Counted from the first letter of the stretch, positions 1-10,034 are shown. The stretch is DNA of 64,000 nt from JBCDHN01 sp965224535 (GCA_965224535.1 CBDCZR010000027.1:496001-560000); one strand, 5' to 3'. Numbers and translations: made by a program. The notes: a model not told the origin generated them from the letters alone.

Positions 1-2333
1 ACGATGGCGCGCAAAACGTGCTTCATGTCCCAGCCGCTTTCCGCGAATTCAAGGGCGAGCCAGTCGAGCAATTTCGGGTGAGTGGGCGGGTCGGATTGGG
101 TGCCGAAGTCTTCCAGCGTGGCGACGATGCCCTGGCCGAAAATCTCGTTCCACCAGCGATTCACCGCGACGCGCGCCGTCAGCGGGTTTTCGCCATCGAC
201 TAACCAACGCGCGAAGCCGAGCCGGTTGCGCGGCAGGCTGGGATCCAGCGGGTGCAGGGCGGTTGGCGTGGCCATACTCACTTTTTCGGCGGGCTGCAGG
301 TAGTTGCCGCGCTTCATGACGTGGGTCTCGCGCATTTGCTCTTGCTCCACCATCACCAGCGTGGTGTCCGGCTCCACATCGCGCAATTTTCGCTGCGCGG
401 CGGCGATTTGGTCGTTCAGCGCCTTCAAAGCTGGGTTTTCCTCCAAAAAATACGCATCCAGCTCCTTTTTCTCCTTCGCGCTGCGTTTTTTGGGCTCTTT
501 CATCACGATTTTGGTGATGTCCGCGGGCACGCTGATTGGCGCGGGCTCGCCCTTCAAAACTGCGAGCCGAATCCGGCCAACCACGCGGCCTCCGCCGTAA
601 AATTGGTCGATCTCCACCTTCAATCCCTTGGTTGCGTCGAGCGCCCGATCCGTCTTGAACGCGATCCAGTGCGACTTGCCGAATTGCGGGTTGATCGCCC
701 AACCACTGCGCGGCTGGTTGTCGCCATCGATCGCCAAATCCGGGGTAAAGTTGACCTGGTTGAAGTCGGCCACCGCGCCTGACAGGTTCACCTCTTTGCC
801 CGCCGCATCGGTGAGGCGAAACTCGGTCACGATGCTGTTGGGCCGGCTGCCGTTGCCACGCGCCGGGCCTTTGGCAGGGAGCGAATCGTGAGCCAACGTT
901 TCGAGCCGGATCGCGCCGAATTCGACCGATTTTCCGCGAGCCTGGATGGTGTAGCTGGTTTTGTCAGGAACCTTGCCCGTCACCAAAATGGAGCCATCGC
1001 CCAGGTGGTTGAAGCCTTCGCCCTCGCTGCCGGAAAACGCGGAAATCTCGAGCGGTTCCCAGGCTGGCTCGTTGGCCACGCGTTCGCGCAGCATGGCCTC
1101 CCAGGAATCGCGCCCGGTTTCGGCGGCTTTGGCCAGCGGCTTGCGTTTTGCCTCCAAAGCTGCGATTTCCGCCTCAAGTTTCGCCCGGCGCGTTTCTTTG
1201 TCGTCGCTCATCGGCAACTCCATTTTGGGCCCGTAAAAATCGAAACTCACCCCCTTGCCGCTGGGGTTGCGAACCTCGACCGGCGTCTGGTTAAAGTAGG
1301 CGAAGATGGAGTAATAATCGCGCATCGTGAAGGGGTCGTACTTATGGTCGTGGCACTGCGCGCACTCTAACGTTGTTCCTAACCAAACCGTGCCGGTCGT
1401 GTTCACGCGATCGACGACTTGATCGACCCGATTCGCCTCCGGATGCACGCCCGCCTCCACGTTGCACGTCACCGTGCGATGGAAGCCGGTGGCCACTTTT
1501 TGCTCCAGCGTCGCGTTCGGCAGCAGGTCGCCAGCCAGTTGCTCGATGGTGAAGCGGTCGTAGGGCATGTTCGCGTTCAGCGCGTTGATGACCCAGTCGC
1601 GGTAAGCCCAGGAATCGCGGAGCTGATCGGCCTGGAACCCATTGGAATCGGCGTAACGCGCGAGATCGAGCCACGGCCGGGCCCATTTTTCGCCAAAACG
1701 CGGCGAAGCCAGGAGACGGCCGATCAACGCGGCGTAGGCGGCTTCGGCGTCCTTTTGCCAATCGGCCAAAAACGCGGCCAATTCGTCCGGCGAAGGCGGC
1801 AAACCGATCAAATCCAGCGAAACGCGGCGCATCAACTGGTTCGGCGAAGCGGCGGGCGAAGGTTCCAGCCCTGCATCCAGAATTTTGCGCAAAACGTGGG
1901 CGTCGATCGCGTTGCGGACCGGAAATTGCGGATGTTTGACGGCCGGCGGCGGCGACTTCGCGGGTTTCACGTAAGCCCAGTGCTTCGCGTAATTTCCGCC
2001 CTGCTCGATCCAGCGCTTCAGGATCGCTTTTTGCGCCGCGGTCAGGTTTTTCTTCGATTTTGGCGGCGGCATGACGTCATCCGGATCGTCCGTGTCAACG
2101 CGCAGCCAGAGCTCGCTTTCATCTGGCCGTTGCGGCACGAAACTCTTGCGTCCCTCCGCCTCTAAATCCAGCCGCAAATCGCCCTTCCGCGCCTCCGCGT
2201 CCGGCCCGTGACAAGCGAAGCAATTTTCGCTCAAAATCGGGCGAACATCGCGGTTGAAATCCACGTTTTGGGCGAAAACGGCCCCGGTGCTCAAAAAAGC
2301 GGCACAAGCGGCCAGCGGCAGCAAAGTTCTCAT
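1..2333 (-). CDS. PSCyt1-DUF1549-DUF1553 secreted protein, 3' end outside window
   Basis: Read on the minus strand from the ATG at 2331-2333, this frame stays open for 777 codons and leaves the window at base 1, so the C-terminus is missing. It begins with a signal peptide (MRTLLPLAACAAFLST, then a cleavable Ala-rich end) and a heme site CFACH at about residues 38-42. The DUF1549 signature follows (GEKWARPWLDLARYAD), then a second CxxCH (CAQCHDHKYDP). The distal part has the DUF1553 signature (NPLTARVAVNRWWNEIFGQG). Families of this architecture are abundant in Planctomycetota and Verrucomicrobiota. Their biochemical role is unproven, often guessed to be polysaccharide-related. It is divergent from the gene at 2451, with 117 bp between the starts. 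Confidence 0.9.
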   Translation of the reverse strand, partial: MRTLLPLAACAAFLSTGAVFAQNVDFNRDVRPILSENCFACHGPDAEARKGDLRLDLEAEGRKSFVPQRPDESELWLRVDTDDPDDVMPPPKSKKNLTAAQKAILKRWIEQGGNYAKHWAYVKPAKSPPPAVKHPQFPVRNAIDAHVLRKILDAGLEPSPAASPNQLMRRVSLDLIGLPPSPDELAAFLADWQKDAEAAYAALIGRLLASPRFGEKWARPWLDLARYADSNGFQADQLRDSWAYRDWVINALNANMPYDRFTIEQLAGDLLPNATLEQKVATGFHRTVTCNVEAGVHPEANRVDQVVDRVNTTGTVWLGTTLECAQCHDHKYDPFTMRDYYSIFAYFNQTPVEVRNPSGKGVSFDFYGPKMELPMSDDKETRRAKLEAEIAALEAKRKPLAKAAETGRDSWEAMLRERVANEPAWEPLEISAFSGSEGEGFNHLGDGSILVTGKVPDKTSYTIQARGKSVEFGAIRLETLAHDSLPAKGPARGNGSRPNSIVTEFRLTDAAGKEVNLSGAVADFNQVNFTPDLAIDGDNQPRSGWAINPQFGKSHWIAFKTDRALDATKGLKVEIDQFYGGGRVVGRIRLAVLKGEPAPISVPADITKIVMKEPKKRSAKEKKELDAYFLEENPALKALNDQIAAAQRKLRDVEPDTTLVMVEQEQMRETHVMKRGNYLQPAEKVSMATPTALHPLDPSLPRNRLGFARWLVDGENPLTARVAVNRWWNEIFGQGIVATLEDFGTQSDPPTHPKLLDWLALEFAESGWDMKHVLRAI

Positions 2334-2450
2334 CGGTCGTGACACGTTTTGGCCGCGTCCGGTCTTTCGCGCGCCGCCTCGAAGTTGACGTAGGATCGTT
2401 TGCGAGTTTCGATCGTTATTCCACGTGATCGGATAAGATTGCCGCCAACC

Positions 2451-5381
2451 ATGAACCGCCTCGTTTTCAGCTTCGTTCTCCTCGTTAGCCCTGTTTTTGC
2501 CGCCGAATCCGGCGACGGCAAGTTCGCATTCTTCGACACCCGGGTTTTGCCCTTGTTAGAGTCCAAATGCTACGAATGCCACGGCGCCAAAGACAAGCTG
2601 AAAGGCGGGTTGCGCCTCACCAGCCGCGAGGGACTGCTGCACGGCGGCGAACTCGGCCCGGCGTTCGATGAATCCGCGCCGGCGAAGAGTTTTTTGCTCG
2701 AAATGATCAGCTACAAGGATGACGAGCATCGCATGCCGCCGAAGAACAAGCTCAGCGACGAGGAGATCGCCATCTTAACCAAATGGATTGGCGAAGGCGC
2801 CGCCTACAACCCGCAAAAGGAGATCCGCGGCGCGTTGGCGGAGAAATCCGGACACATCACGGAGGCGGATTTCAGCTACTGGGCCTACCAGCCGGTGCGA
2901 CGCCCAAAACCGCCTAACACAGCCAAAAATCCCATCGACGCCTTCATCAACGCGCGTTTGCAGGCCGCCGGGCTGGAGCCGAATCCACGCGCCTCGCGCC
3001 AGACGCTGATTCGACGCGCGTTCTACGATTTAACCGGTTTGCCGCCGAAAATCGCGGAGGTGCGCCGCTTCGTGGATGACCCGCGGCCGCTGGAGGAAGC
3101 GTGGCGCGAGTTGCTGACCGATTTGCTAAACCGGCCGCAATATGGCGAAAAGTGGGCGCGTCATTGGCTTGACCTGGTGCGTTATGCCGAGACCAACGGC
3201 TTCGAGACCGACCGCGCCAAGCCGCATATCTGGCGCTACCGCGATTACGTCATCGACGCCTTCAACGCGGACAAGCCCTACGATTCGTTCGTCATCGAGC
3301 AACTGGCCGGCGACGAAATTGCCGAGCCGACGCTGGATTCGCTCGCCGCCACCGGCTACCACCGCATCATGCAGTGGGACTTCGATCCGGTGGACCGCAA
3401 GCAGCAGACTTACGACGTGCTGGCCGACATCGTGGCGGTAACCGGTGAGACGTTTTTGGGATCCACGTTAGGGTGCGCGCGTTGCCACGATCACAAGGCG
3501 GACCCGTTCACCCAGCGCGACTACTACTCGTTCATGGCCTTCTTCCACGGCGTGACCAACTATCAACTGGGCGGAACGTTAGTGCGTTGGGCTGAGCCGG
3601 ATGAGTTAGCCGCGTTTGAGGCGAAAAAGCAGGCCGAGTTGGACCAATTGCGCGCCCAACTGACGGCGGTGGATTCCCAGCTCCATGGTTACTTGAAGGA
3701 GGGCGGCAAACTGGATGAAACCGCCGTCAAACCGGTCGTCTTCTTGCAGGATGGCCGTGGCGAATCGCCGATGTGGGAGGTTACCTACGATCGCCCGACC
3801 GAGGACTGGATTTCCGAATCGTTCGCTGATAAACGCTGGAAAAAACGCCGCGGCGGATTCGGCGCGAAGGGCGCGGCGGAGTGGAATTCCGGCGACATCT
3901 GGCTGCGGGCGAAATTCGGCTTGGAACGCGTGCCGGAGTCGCTCGCGCTGGAAATCGCGCACAGCGGCGAGGTGGCGATTTACCTGAACGGGTTCGAGAT
4001 TTTGCGCGAAAAACGCAGCTCGCCGGACTATCGCGCGATCGTCCTGGATCGTGGGGCGTTGGACGCGCTGCACACGGGCAGCAATGTGCTGGCGATGCAT
4101 TGCCGGCACGCTGGCGGCGAGCATTTCATCGACGCCGGGCTGCGCAGCGAACCTCGGGCCGCACTATTGGCTGAGGTGATTCGGGCAGGCGGCGACGCCT
4201 TGGCAAAGCAGGTCTCCAACGCGCTGGGCGAGGATTTGATCGCGAAACGCGGCACCCTCCAGGACGCGATTTTGAAGGCGCGCACCAAGCAGTTCGGCAT
4301 CGCCATCAACGCGGTGCAAGAGCACCCTAACATTGCTCCCATGCACGTGCACGTCCGCGGCAGTTCCCACGCTCCCGGCGAACCGGTGGAACCCGCGTTC
4401 CCAGCGGTTTTGCACGCCAGCTTCGATCCGGTGAGGGCGCAAGTTAGGGCGCCGGCGCCGAAAAAACGCGGAAAACCCACCTCTGGCCGGCGTTTGACCC
4501 TGGCGCGCTGGATCGCCTCCGCGGAGAACCCGCTGACCACGCGGGTGGTGATGAACCGGCTCTGGCAGCATCATTTTGGCCGCGGTATCGTGCCGAGCAC
4601 GAGCGATTTCGGCAAGCTGGGCGAGGAAGCGACGCATCGTGATTTGCTCGACTGGCTGGCGAGCGAATTGCCGGCCCGCGGCTGGAGCCTGAAGGCGATG
4701 CACGAGCTGATCATGACCAGCGGCGCCTACCTTCGATCCTCGCACCCAAGTACCGCCGCACTGAAACGCGACCCGACCAACCGGCTGTTCTGGCGCCACG
4801 ACATGCGCCGCCTAACCGCGGAAGAAATCCGCGATTCCATCCTGGCCGTGTCCGGCAAAATCAACCTGAAGGTGGGTGGCCCCTGGGTTTGTCCGCCCTT
4901 GCCCGCGGAGGTGCTGGCGACGGCCTCGCAACCCGGGAAATACTGGTATGTGGCCAAGGGAGACGCCGCGTTTCGGCGCAGCGTCTACGTTCACTCCAAA
5001 CGCAGCCTGCGCGTGCCGATTTTGGTCGATCACGACCAGGCGGACACCGATGGCCCCTGCGCGGTGCGGTTTTCGACCACGGTCCCAACTCAGGCGTTAG
5101 CCATGCTCAACAGCGAATTCGTCAACCAACGCGCCAGCGACCTGGCAACGCGCCTGTGCAGCGAGATTCCGGATTCCGGCGATGCCGAAGCGACGTTGCG
5201 CGCGAGAGTTGTGCGCGTGTTAGAGTTGGCGACGCAGGATGGCGCGAGTCGTCCGGATCACGTGGCGCATTTGTTAGGGATGGCGGCGAAATTGCGCGAG
5301 GCCGGCCTGGATGAAGCGGCGATTTTGGAGCGAATCGCGCTGCTGGCGCTGAATTTGAACGAATTCGTCTACCTCGACTAA
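2451..5381 (+). CDS. PSCyt1-DUF1549-DUF1553 secreted protein with a jelly-roll-like insert
   Basis: This 976-residue protein is complete. The ATG at 2451 was preferred to an upstream TTG at 2400 because it places a signal peptide (MNRLVFSFVLLVSPVFA) at the N-terminus. A heme motif CYECH lies near residue 38, DUF1549 follows (GEKWARHWLDLVRYAET), then CARCHDHKADP. Roughly residues 450-570 resemble a beta-sandwich sugar-binding fold like that of glycosidase jelly rolls (IWLRAKFGLERVPESLALEI, VAIYLNGFEILREK). DUF1553 follows (NPLTTRVVMNRLWQHHFGRG) and the protein ends in NLNEFVYLD, typical for the family. It has the same architecture as the divergent gene at 1-2333, so both may be exported to the periplasm. 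The precise function is unknown. Confidence 0.92.
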   Translation: MNRLVFSFVLLVSPVFAAESGDGKFAFFDTRVLPLLESKCYECHGAKDKLKGGLRLTSREGLLHGGELGPAFDESAPAKSFLLEMISYKDDEHRMPPKNKLSDEEIAILTKWIGEGAAYNPQKEIRGALAEKSGHITEADFSYWAYQPVRRPKPPNTAKNPIDAFINARLQAAGLEPNPRASRQTLIRRAFYDLTGLPPKIAEVRRFVDDPRPLEEAWRELLTDLLNRPQYGEKWARHWLDLVRYAETNGFETDRAKPHIWRYRDYVIDAFNADKPYDSFVIEQLAGDEIAEPTLDSLAATGYHRIMQWDFDPVDRKQQTYDVLADIVAVTGETFLGSTLGCARCHDHKADPFTQRDYYSFMAFFHGVTNYQLGGTLVRWAEPDELAAFEAKKQAELDQLRAQLTAVDSQLHGYLKEGGKLDETAVKPVVFLQDGRGESPMWEVTYDRPTEDWISESFADKRWKKRRGGFGAKGAAEWNSGDIWLRAKFGLERVPESLALEIAHSGEVAIYLNGFEILREKRSSPDYRAIVLDRGALDALHTGSNVLAMHCRHAGGEHFIDAGLRSEPRAALLAEVIRAGGDALAKQVSNALGEDLIAKRGTLQDAILKARTKQFGIAINAVQEHPNIAPMHVHVRGSSHAPGEPVEPAFPAVLHASFDPVRAQVRAPAPKKRGKPTSGRRLTLARWIASAENPLTTRVVMNRLWQHHFGRGIVPSTSDFGKLGEEATHRDLLDWLASELPARGWSLKAMHELIMTSGAYLRSSHPSTAALKRDPTNRLFWRHDMRRLTAEEIRDSILAVSGKINLKVGGPWVCPPLPAEVLATASQPGKYWYVAKGDAAFRRSVYVHSKRSLRVPILVDHDQADTDGPCAVRFSTTVPTQALAMLNSEFVNQRASDLATRLCSEIPDSGDAEATLRARVVRVLELATQDGASRPDHVAHLLGMAAKLREAGLDEAAILERIALLALNLNEFVYLD

Positions 5382-5433
5382 AAGTTGCCAAGGGCGCAAA
5401 TCCTGGTTCATTGTCCGAAAACTCCGCTTCACC

Positions 5434-5925
5434 ATGAAAAACCTCGCACCGTTGATTTTGTTCTTCTGCCTGCCGGGCTTTGCCGGCGCCATTCCGGACA
5501 CGTTCGGAAATTTTTTCATCAACCCCGCCGGCATGCGCCTGGAGGATTTTGCCAACCAGGCCTCAACGTGGGGGCCTAACGCGCAAATCAAGGGAAAATG
5601 GGGGATTTGGAACGAATCCAGCAACCCGGATACCAGCGTGGAGTTTCAGCGCCTGGAAATGCGCGCGATCGTCTTTGGCGTGGAGGCAAAGCAGGTGACG
5701 GTGCAGAAACGCAACAACCGTCCGGTGCGTTTTGAGGTGCATTTCGCCGAAGATCCGCGCAAACCGGGTCGAACCACGCGCCAGGTTTTGGCAAACATCC
5801 GCGCTTGGAGTGGGAAGGAGATTTCCGAGCAAAAAACGGCGATGGCGTTCGAAAACGTGCGGATCCAGATCGGGAGACTGGCTGATGGCGGGTTGCAGGT
5901 TTATTTGGAGCCGAACGCGCCGTGA
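5434..5925 (+). CDS. Secreted protein of unknown function
   Basis: I do not recognise this 163-residue protein. It starts with a clear signal peptide (MKNLAPLILFFCLPGFAGA). The mature part is about 144 residues, mixed alpha/beta in composition, with no cysteine pairs or recognisable motif. Its stop overlaps the GTG start of the peptidase gene at 5922 by four bases (GTGA), so the two are probably translationally coupled. A role connected with the downstream C39-like protein is inferred from this coupling only. Confidence 0.75.
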   Translation: MKNLAPLILFFCLPGFAGAIPDTFGNFFINPAGMRLEDFANQASTWGPNAQIKGKWGIWNESSNPDTSVEFQRLEMRAIVFGVEAKQVTVQKRNNRPVRFEVHFAEDPRKPGRTTRQVLANIRAWSGKEISEQKTAMAFENVRIQIGRLADGGLQVYLEPNAP

Positions 5926-7118
5926 AAGCGGTTGCAGCCGCGTTTGCGCTCAGTTTTGCGGCGAATTTCGCGAACGCCGCGGAATTTCCCGTTCGCCAAG
6001 CGCTGACCGAGCGCAATTTCTGGGCGGATCCAGAATTTTTGGCAACCTGGGAGCCGCGGACGTCGCCAACGCGCATCGCCCACAAAAACTGGCCGAAACC
6101 CGGTCCGATTTTCGGCCGGCAGCCTCACGCGATCACCGCGCGGTTCGACGGCAGCGAGATTCGCTCGATCACCCTGCTTTTCCTCGATTCCGGCACGCAT
6201 TTTGGCTACGTGCCGCGGGAAAAAGCCGAGCAGACCGAGGCGGAACATCGCGAACGCTTCGCCCACCTGTTAGAGGAAACGGCTCGCGATGTGGAAGCGG
6301 GGCTGATTTTGCTGGCCACCAGCGCAAACGGCGATGTGGGCGTGCTAGGGCAGCAAGCGTTGCTTAGGCAGCGCGTTACCCTGTTCAAAACCGGCGAGCT
6401 AACTTCGCGGTTCCACCGAATTGACGAGCAAATGGTGAAAATCACCGTGTTTCCGGAGGCGCGGCTCGCGCAAACCTGGCGAAACGCCGAGCGGCTGGAA
6501 TGCGACGCGGAAGCCTGGCAGGCGCGCATCGCGGCCCGGGTTAACATCGCGGAAAACGGCGACCGGCTCCTTTCCGAGGTTCCGCTCTTTCCCCAGGGCG
6601 ACCGCGCTTACTGCGGCGTCTCCGCCCTGGCCATGGCGGTGCAATATCTCGGTTTGGCCGCTGAAACCGAGGATCTCGCCGCTGCGGCTGGAATCCGCTA
6701 CGGCAGCACCAAGGGCTCGAAAATTCTCGAAACCTACCAGGCGGCGACCTACGAGCTGGGGATGCGCCTGCCGCGCCGCACGGTCTTCGATTTTTCCAAG
6801 GCCAAGGCCGCGATTGACGGCGGATTGCCGGTGATCGTCTGGCGGCGCTGGCGGGCCGAACGCGATTACCTCCACACCCAGTTTGCGCGCCGGTTTTCGC
6901 GGGATGCCACCCTAACCTTGCCCCCGGCTGACGAGGCGGATCGCGAATTATGGCCCGGCGAGAGCGACTACACCCACGCTTCCGTCCTCACCGGCTACAA
7001 CGACGGGCGTGGTGAGGTGATTTTTACCGAAAGCTGGGGCGAACGCGTGCGAAACCGGCGCATGCGGGTGGAAGAAATGGAGGGCACCAGCTATTTTTCG
7101 TTCTACCCGGCGTTTTAG
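5922..7118 (+). CDS. Secreted C39-like cysteine peptidase family protein
   Basis: A 398-residue protein with a signal peptide (MKAVAAAFALSFAANFANA) and a C-terminal papain-like/C39-type domain. The predicted nucleophile lies in GDRAYCGVSALAM near residue 230, with the preceding Gln/Asp as oxyanion-hole region. The general-base region is DYTHASVLTGYNDGRGEV near residue 350, followed by FTESWGE. These are the usual Cys, His and Asn/Asp neighbourhoods of C39-like proteins. The first about 200 residues match nothing I recognise. The GTG start overlaps the stop of the upstream gene. It could be a peptidase or a catalytically modified relative; the conserved Cys and His favour an active enzyme. Confidence 0.8.
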   Translation: MKAVAAAFALSFAANFANAAEFPVRQALTERNFWADPEFLATWEPRTSPTRIAHKNWPKPGPIFGRQPHAITARFDGSEIRSITLLFLDSGTHFGYVPREKAEQTEAEHRERFAHLLEETARDVEAGLILLATSANGDVGVLGQQALLRQRVTLFKTGELTSRFHRIDEQMVKITVFPEARLAQTWRNAERLECDAEAWQARIAARVNIAENGDRLLSEVPLFPQGDRAYCGVSALAMAVQYLGLAAETEDLAAAAGIRYGSTKGSKILETYQAATYELGMRLPRRTVFDFSKAKAAIDGGLPVIVWRRWRAERDYLHTQFARRFSRDATLTLPPADEADRELWPGESDYTHASVLTGYNDGRGEVIFTESWGERVRNRRMRVEEMEGTSYFSFYPAF

Positions 7119-7468
7119 CTCCTGGCGCCTCGCCCAGTTCGAGCAGTTCCACAATCGCCTCGGCCACCTCGGTCGCGTCGGCCCGCTCCAGCGCAAAAAC
7201 TCGCATGCCGATGTTCAGATCCTTGGCCGCGAAACCGTTGAGCAGCAGACTTTTCTCGATAAATCGCGCCGCCTCGTCCTTGGGCATCTTTTTGGTGGGC
7301 GCTGACTAAGCGGAAATTGGTGCTCTGCGTCCTGTTCGTGAACTGTGGTAATTGCAGCATGGAGCCCTTGTCAACCTCCGGCACTTCGAGCGGGTTGCCG
7401 CTGATGAAAAACCAACAACTTGGCGAAGTCACTTCCAAAGGCTTACCACCCGAGATGTCCATGGGCAC
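7119..7468 (-). pseudogene. Decayed fragment, possibly a secretin N-domain
   Basis: On the minus strand, a frame from 7287 reads KDEAARFIEKSLLLNGF and then RVFALERADATEVAEAIVEL. This resembles the N-terminal domains of type II/III secretins. The preceding stretch (from about 7468, ending in NFRLVSA) lies in a different frame, so at least one frameshift separates them. Nothing of the secretin pore domain remains, and the frame runs out at the 3' end of the neighbouring peptidase gene. I regard it as a gene remnant. The family assignment is tentative and rests on a short motif. Confidence 0.35.
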
Positions 7469-7499
7469 GCATGGCGCCTGCGAATGATAGGCAATTAAC

Positions 7500-7528
7500 T
7501 TGACAACTACGGAAGAGAGGAAGAATTC
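7500..7528 (+). promoter_or_regulatory. Candidate promoter of the kinase cluster
   Basis: A perfect TTGACA (7500-7505) is followed 15-17 bases on by weak -10 candidates (AAGAAT at 7521 or GAATTC at 7523). It lies 45 bases upstream of the first kinase gene. The -10 match is poor, so this is suggestive only. Confidence 0.3.
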
Positions 7529-7550
7529 TCTTCGCAGAGGACACTAGGAG

Positions 7551-10016
7551 ATGAACCATAACAGCACAACCCACCGACTTGCTCTTGCCGAGGGCACCCA
7601 AGTGCATCACTACCGTCTCGAACGAATCCTGGGCTTTGGCGGGTTTGGGATTACCTACGCGGCGCGGGATCTTGAGCTTTGCCGCCAAGTGGCCATCAAG
7701 GAGTTGTTGCCCTCGGACTTCGCCACGCGGGAGGGCACGAGTGTAACACCGAAAACGGAAAACGACCTGGCGACTTTTCGCTGGGCGCTGGAACGCTTTA
7801 TTTCGGAGGCTCAAATTCTAGCGGCCTGCCATCACGAGACGATCGTTGCTGTTCACGAGATATTTCAGGCCAATGGCACCGGTTACATGGTTACCGAATA
7901 CCTAGATGGGGAGCATTTGGCGGATTGGCTGAATCATAGGAATGGGCCGCCCTCCGAGGAGCTTTTGCACGTTATTTTGGGCAAACTGCTTTCCGGATTG
8001 GAGATCGTCCACGCCAAGGGGTTTCTCCATCGCGACATCAAGCCGGAGAATATCATCATGATCCAGCAAAGCGATCCGGTGTTGATCGATTTTGGGAGTG
8101 CGAGGCTGGCCGTGGGAGGCAAGACGCGGGCCATGACCGCGGTGCTCACGCCCTCTTACGCCCCGTTCGAGCAGTATCATGAGAGTGGGGATCAGGGAGC
8201 GTGGACAGACATTTACTCGCTGGGAGCGGTAATGTTCCGTGCCATGACTGGCCAGGCTCCCCCTGAGGCGCCGTTGCGCGCGAAACGCGGGGAAGAGTTG
8301 AATCTGACAACAGCAACCGGGGGGCACTTTTCAGCGGAGTTTGTTGACGCAATCGAAGCCGCCCTGGAGGTGGATGAGGAAGACCGACCCCAAAACGTGA
8401 CTGCATGGCGCCAACTCCTGGACGGCGCCTCTTCGCGCAAAGCCCGGACGGTGCGCAAAACCCGGATGACCACCCGCAAGGGCCGTCCCAAACAGCCTAG
8501 CCGCGGCATCATGCCAATGGTGGCCATGCTGGTGACGTTGGTTGCGGTAATCGGTGGAGCGCTGGCCTGGTGGCTGCTGCCAGACCATTATCCCTTTGGA
8601 CGGCGCGATAATGGCATGGAGTCGCACCGGGACACCTACAAGCCTGGGCAAATCGTCACTCCTCCCCCAATTTCACCTGTGGCAGGTTCCAGTTTGGCAT
8701 CCTCGCTACGAAATATTCGCCAGTCCGCGGTCGATTTGGTGACTACGATTCGCAACGAACGCGACAGAGCCGACGACTACATGGTCGATATCAAGCGGGG
8801 AACCGGCAAACCGCGTTCCTCCTCCCAGCAGTTGACCTCGCTGCAGCGGCAAGCCAAGGCCACTTCCGACGAGGTGGATGACATCGTGTCGGATGCCACC
8901 GCGAGCCTGAAAGCCATCGATGCACTGCTAGAACAATCCCGGCAACGGCCAACTACGCCAAGTGACCTCCAGGATGCCCGCGATTTGCTGCAGGAAGTCC
9001 GGGATGATTCCACAGACATCGCCGGAGTGGTGGATTCTCTGCGGAGGTTGCGCCAAAGTATCCTGGACGAAATCAACAACTTGTTGGCTTCACAGAATCA
9101 ACCGGCCGGTTCTACGCCTCCCACGACGACACCTCCGGCAACACCCCAGGCAACGACCCAAACCGATCCGGCAGACGCGGTTCGGGCCTATGCCTTGGCT
9201 TACCTTGCCGCCGGTGACAGCGGCTCGGGGGACAACCAGCTTAGATTTTTTGCAAACCGGGCCAGCTACTTCGATTACGGTTACCTTTACCGTTCCGAGA
9301 TCTCCGGCAAGCTTAATGCCTACAACAGCCAATGGACTACGCGCCAGCACCAGGTTTTGAGCCAACCTGTGGTGCAGAGCATCGGTGGGGACAAATTCTC
9401 CGTCACGCTCCGGGCCCGGTTCTACGTTTCGGACGGCGCAACCAGCAAGCATGTGACAGGGACTAACCGGTTTGAGATCAAAACTACCCGAAACGACGAT
9501 TACGGTTTCATGACGTTGGCTCGCATCGATGATGCCGCCACCTCTTATGGCAGATCTCCACCTGCATCATCATCGCCGGGCACCAACAGCTATGAAGTCG
9601 TTTACACTGGTTCCGAGGGCGTGAGCGTGCGCAGCCAGCCGAATTCTGCCGCCGCCCAGTTGGGAGCCGCGTTCCGCCAATCCAGTGTGCCCCTTCCGGC
9701 AACCGGTGAAGTTGACGGACGCTGGGTGAAACTGCGACTCCGAGGTTGGATGGTGGCAAAAGGCCGGTCCACGAGTTACATGACCTTTCGCGGTGGAAAC
9801 AGGTGGCAAGTCAACCAGAACAGCGACGGCGTGCTGTCGATGCGGGCGGAGCCACACACCAACGCAACGAAGGTGGCCAACCTTAGCAGCCACGTCTCCG
9901 TGACCGGGTTGGAAGAACGCTACGTTGACGGGAAAAAATGGGTGCGGGCCGAGTTGACCGGTTGGATGGCTACTCGATTGTCTAGCAGCGGGAAAACTCT
10001 CTTGAAGGCGCGTTAA
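7551..10016 (+). CDS. Membrane Ser/Thr protein kinase with extracytoplasmic SH3b domains
   Basis: An 821-residue transmembrane kinase with an intact catalytic core. It has the Gly-rich loop LGFGGFGITY (residues 27-36), Lys50 in AIKELLP, HRDIKPEN near 160, the metal-binding DFGSAR near 180 and the APFEQY motif in the activation segment. One membrane helix lies near residues 320-345. Outside the membrane come a coiled-coil stretch, a Thr/Pro linker, an NTF2-like domain (about 540-670) and two SH3b domains (VSVRSQPNSAAAQLGA and LSMRAEPHTNATKV). SH3b domains often bind cell-wall peptides, so wall sensing is inferred. AGGAG directly abuts the ATG, with GCAGAGG about ten bases upstream as the likelier ribosome site. 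The gene is followed by a paralogous kinase 18 bases on. Confidence 0.92.
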   Translation: MNHNSTTHRLALAEGTQVHHYRLERILGFGGFGITYAARDLELCRQVAIKELLPSDFATREGTSVTPKTENDLATFRWALERFISEAQILAACHHETIVAVHEIFQANGTGYMVTEYLDGEHLADWLNHRNGPPSEELLHVILGKLLSGLEIVHAKGFLHRDIKPENIIMIQQSDPVLIDFGSARLAVGGKTRAMTAVLTPSYAPFEQYHESGDQGAWTDIYSLGAVMFRAMTGQAPPEAPLRAKRGEELNLTTATGGHFSAEFVDAIEAALEVDEEDRPQNVTAWRQLLDGASSRKARTVRKTRMTTRKGRPKQPSRGIMPMVAMLVTLVAVIGGALAWWLLPDHYPFGRRDNGMESHRDTYKPGQIVTPPPISPVAGSSLASSLRNIRQSAVDLVTTIRNERDRADDYMVDIKRGTGKPRSSSQQLTSLQRQAKATSDEVDDIVSDATASLKAIDALLEQSRQRPTTPSDLQDARDLLQEVRDDSTDIAGVVDSLRRLRQSILDEINNLLASQNQPAGSTPPTTTPPATPQATTQTDPADAVRAYALAYLAAGDSGSGDNQLRFFANRASYFDYGYLYRSEISGKLNAYNSQWTTRQHQVLSQPVVQSIGGDKFSVTLRARFYVSDGATSKHVTGTNRFEIKTTRNDDYGFMTLARIDDAATSYGRSPPASSSPGTNSYEVVYTGSEGVSVRSQPNSAAAQLGAAFRQSSVPLPATGEVDGRWVKLRLRGWMVAKGRSTSYMTFRGGNRWQVNQNSDGVLSMRAEPHTNATKVANLSSHVSVTGLEERYVDGKKWVRAELTGWMATRLSSSGKTLLKAR

Positions 10017-10034
10017 CAATTGAAGCCGACGAAG

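Noticed and set aside
2451..5381. Apparent abundance of TTAG/CTAA tetranucleotides in GC-rich genes
   Set aside because: A rough count over 600 bases was close to the expectation for the base composition. Only a computed genome-wide count could justify it.
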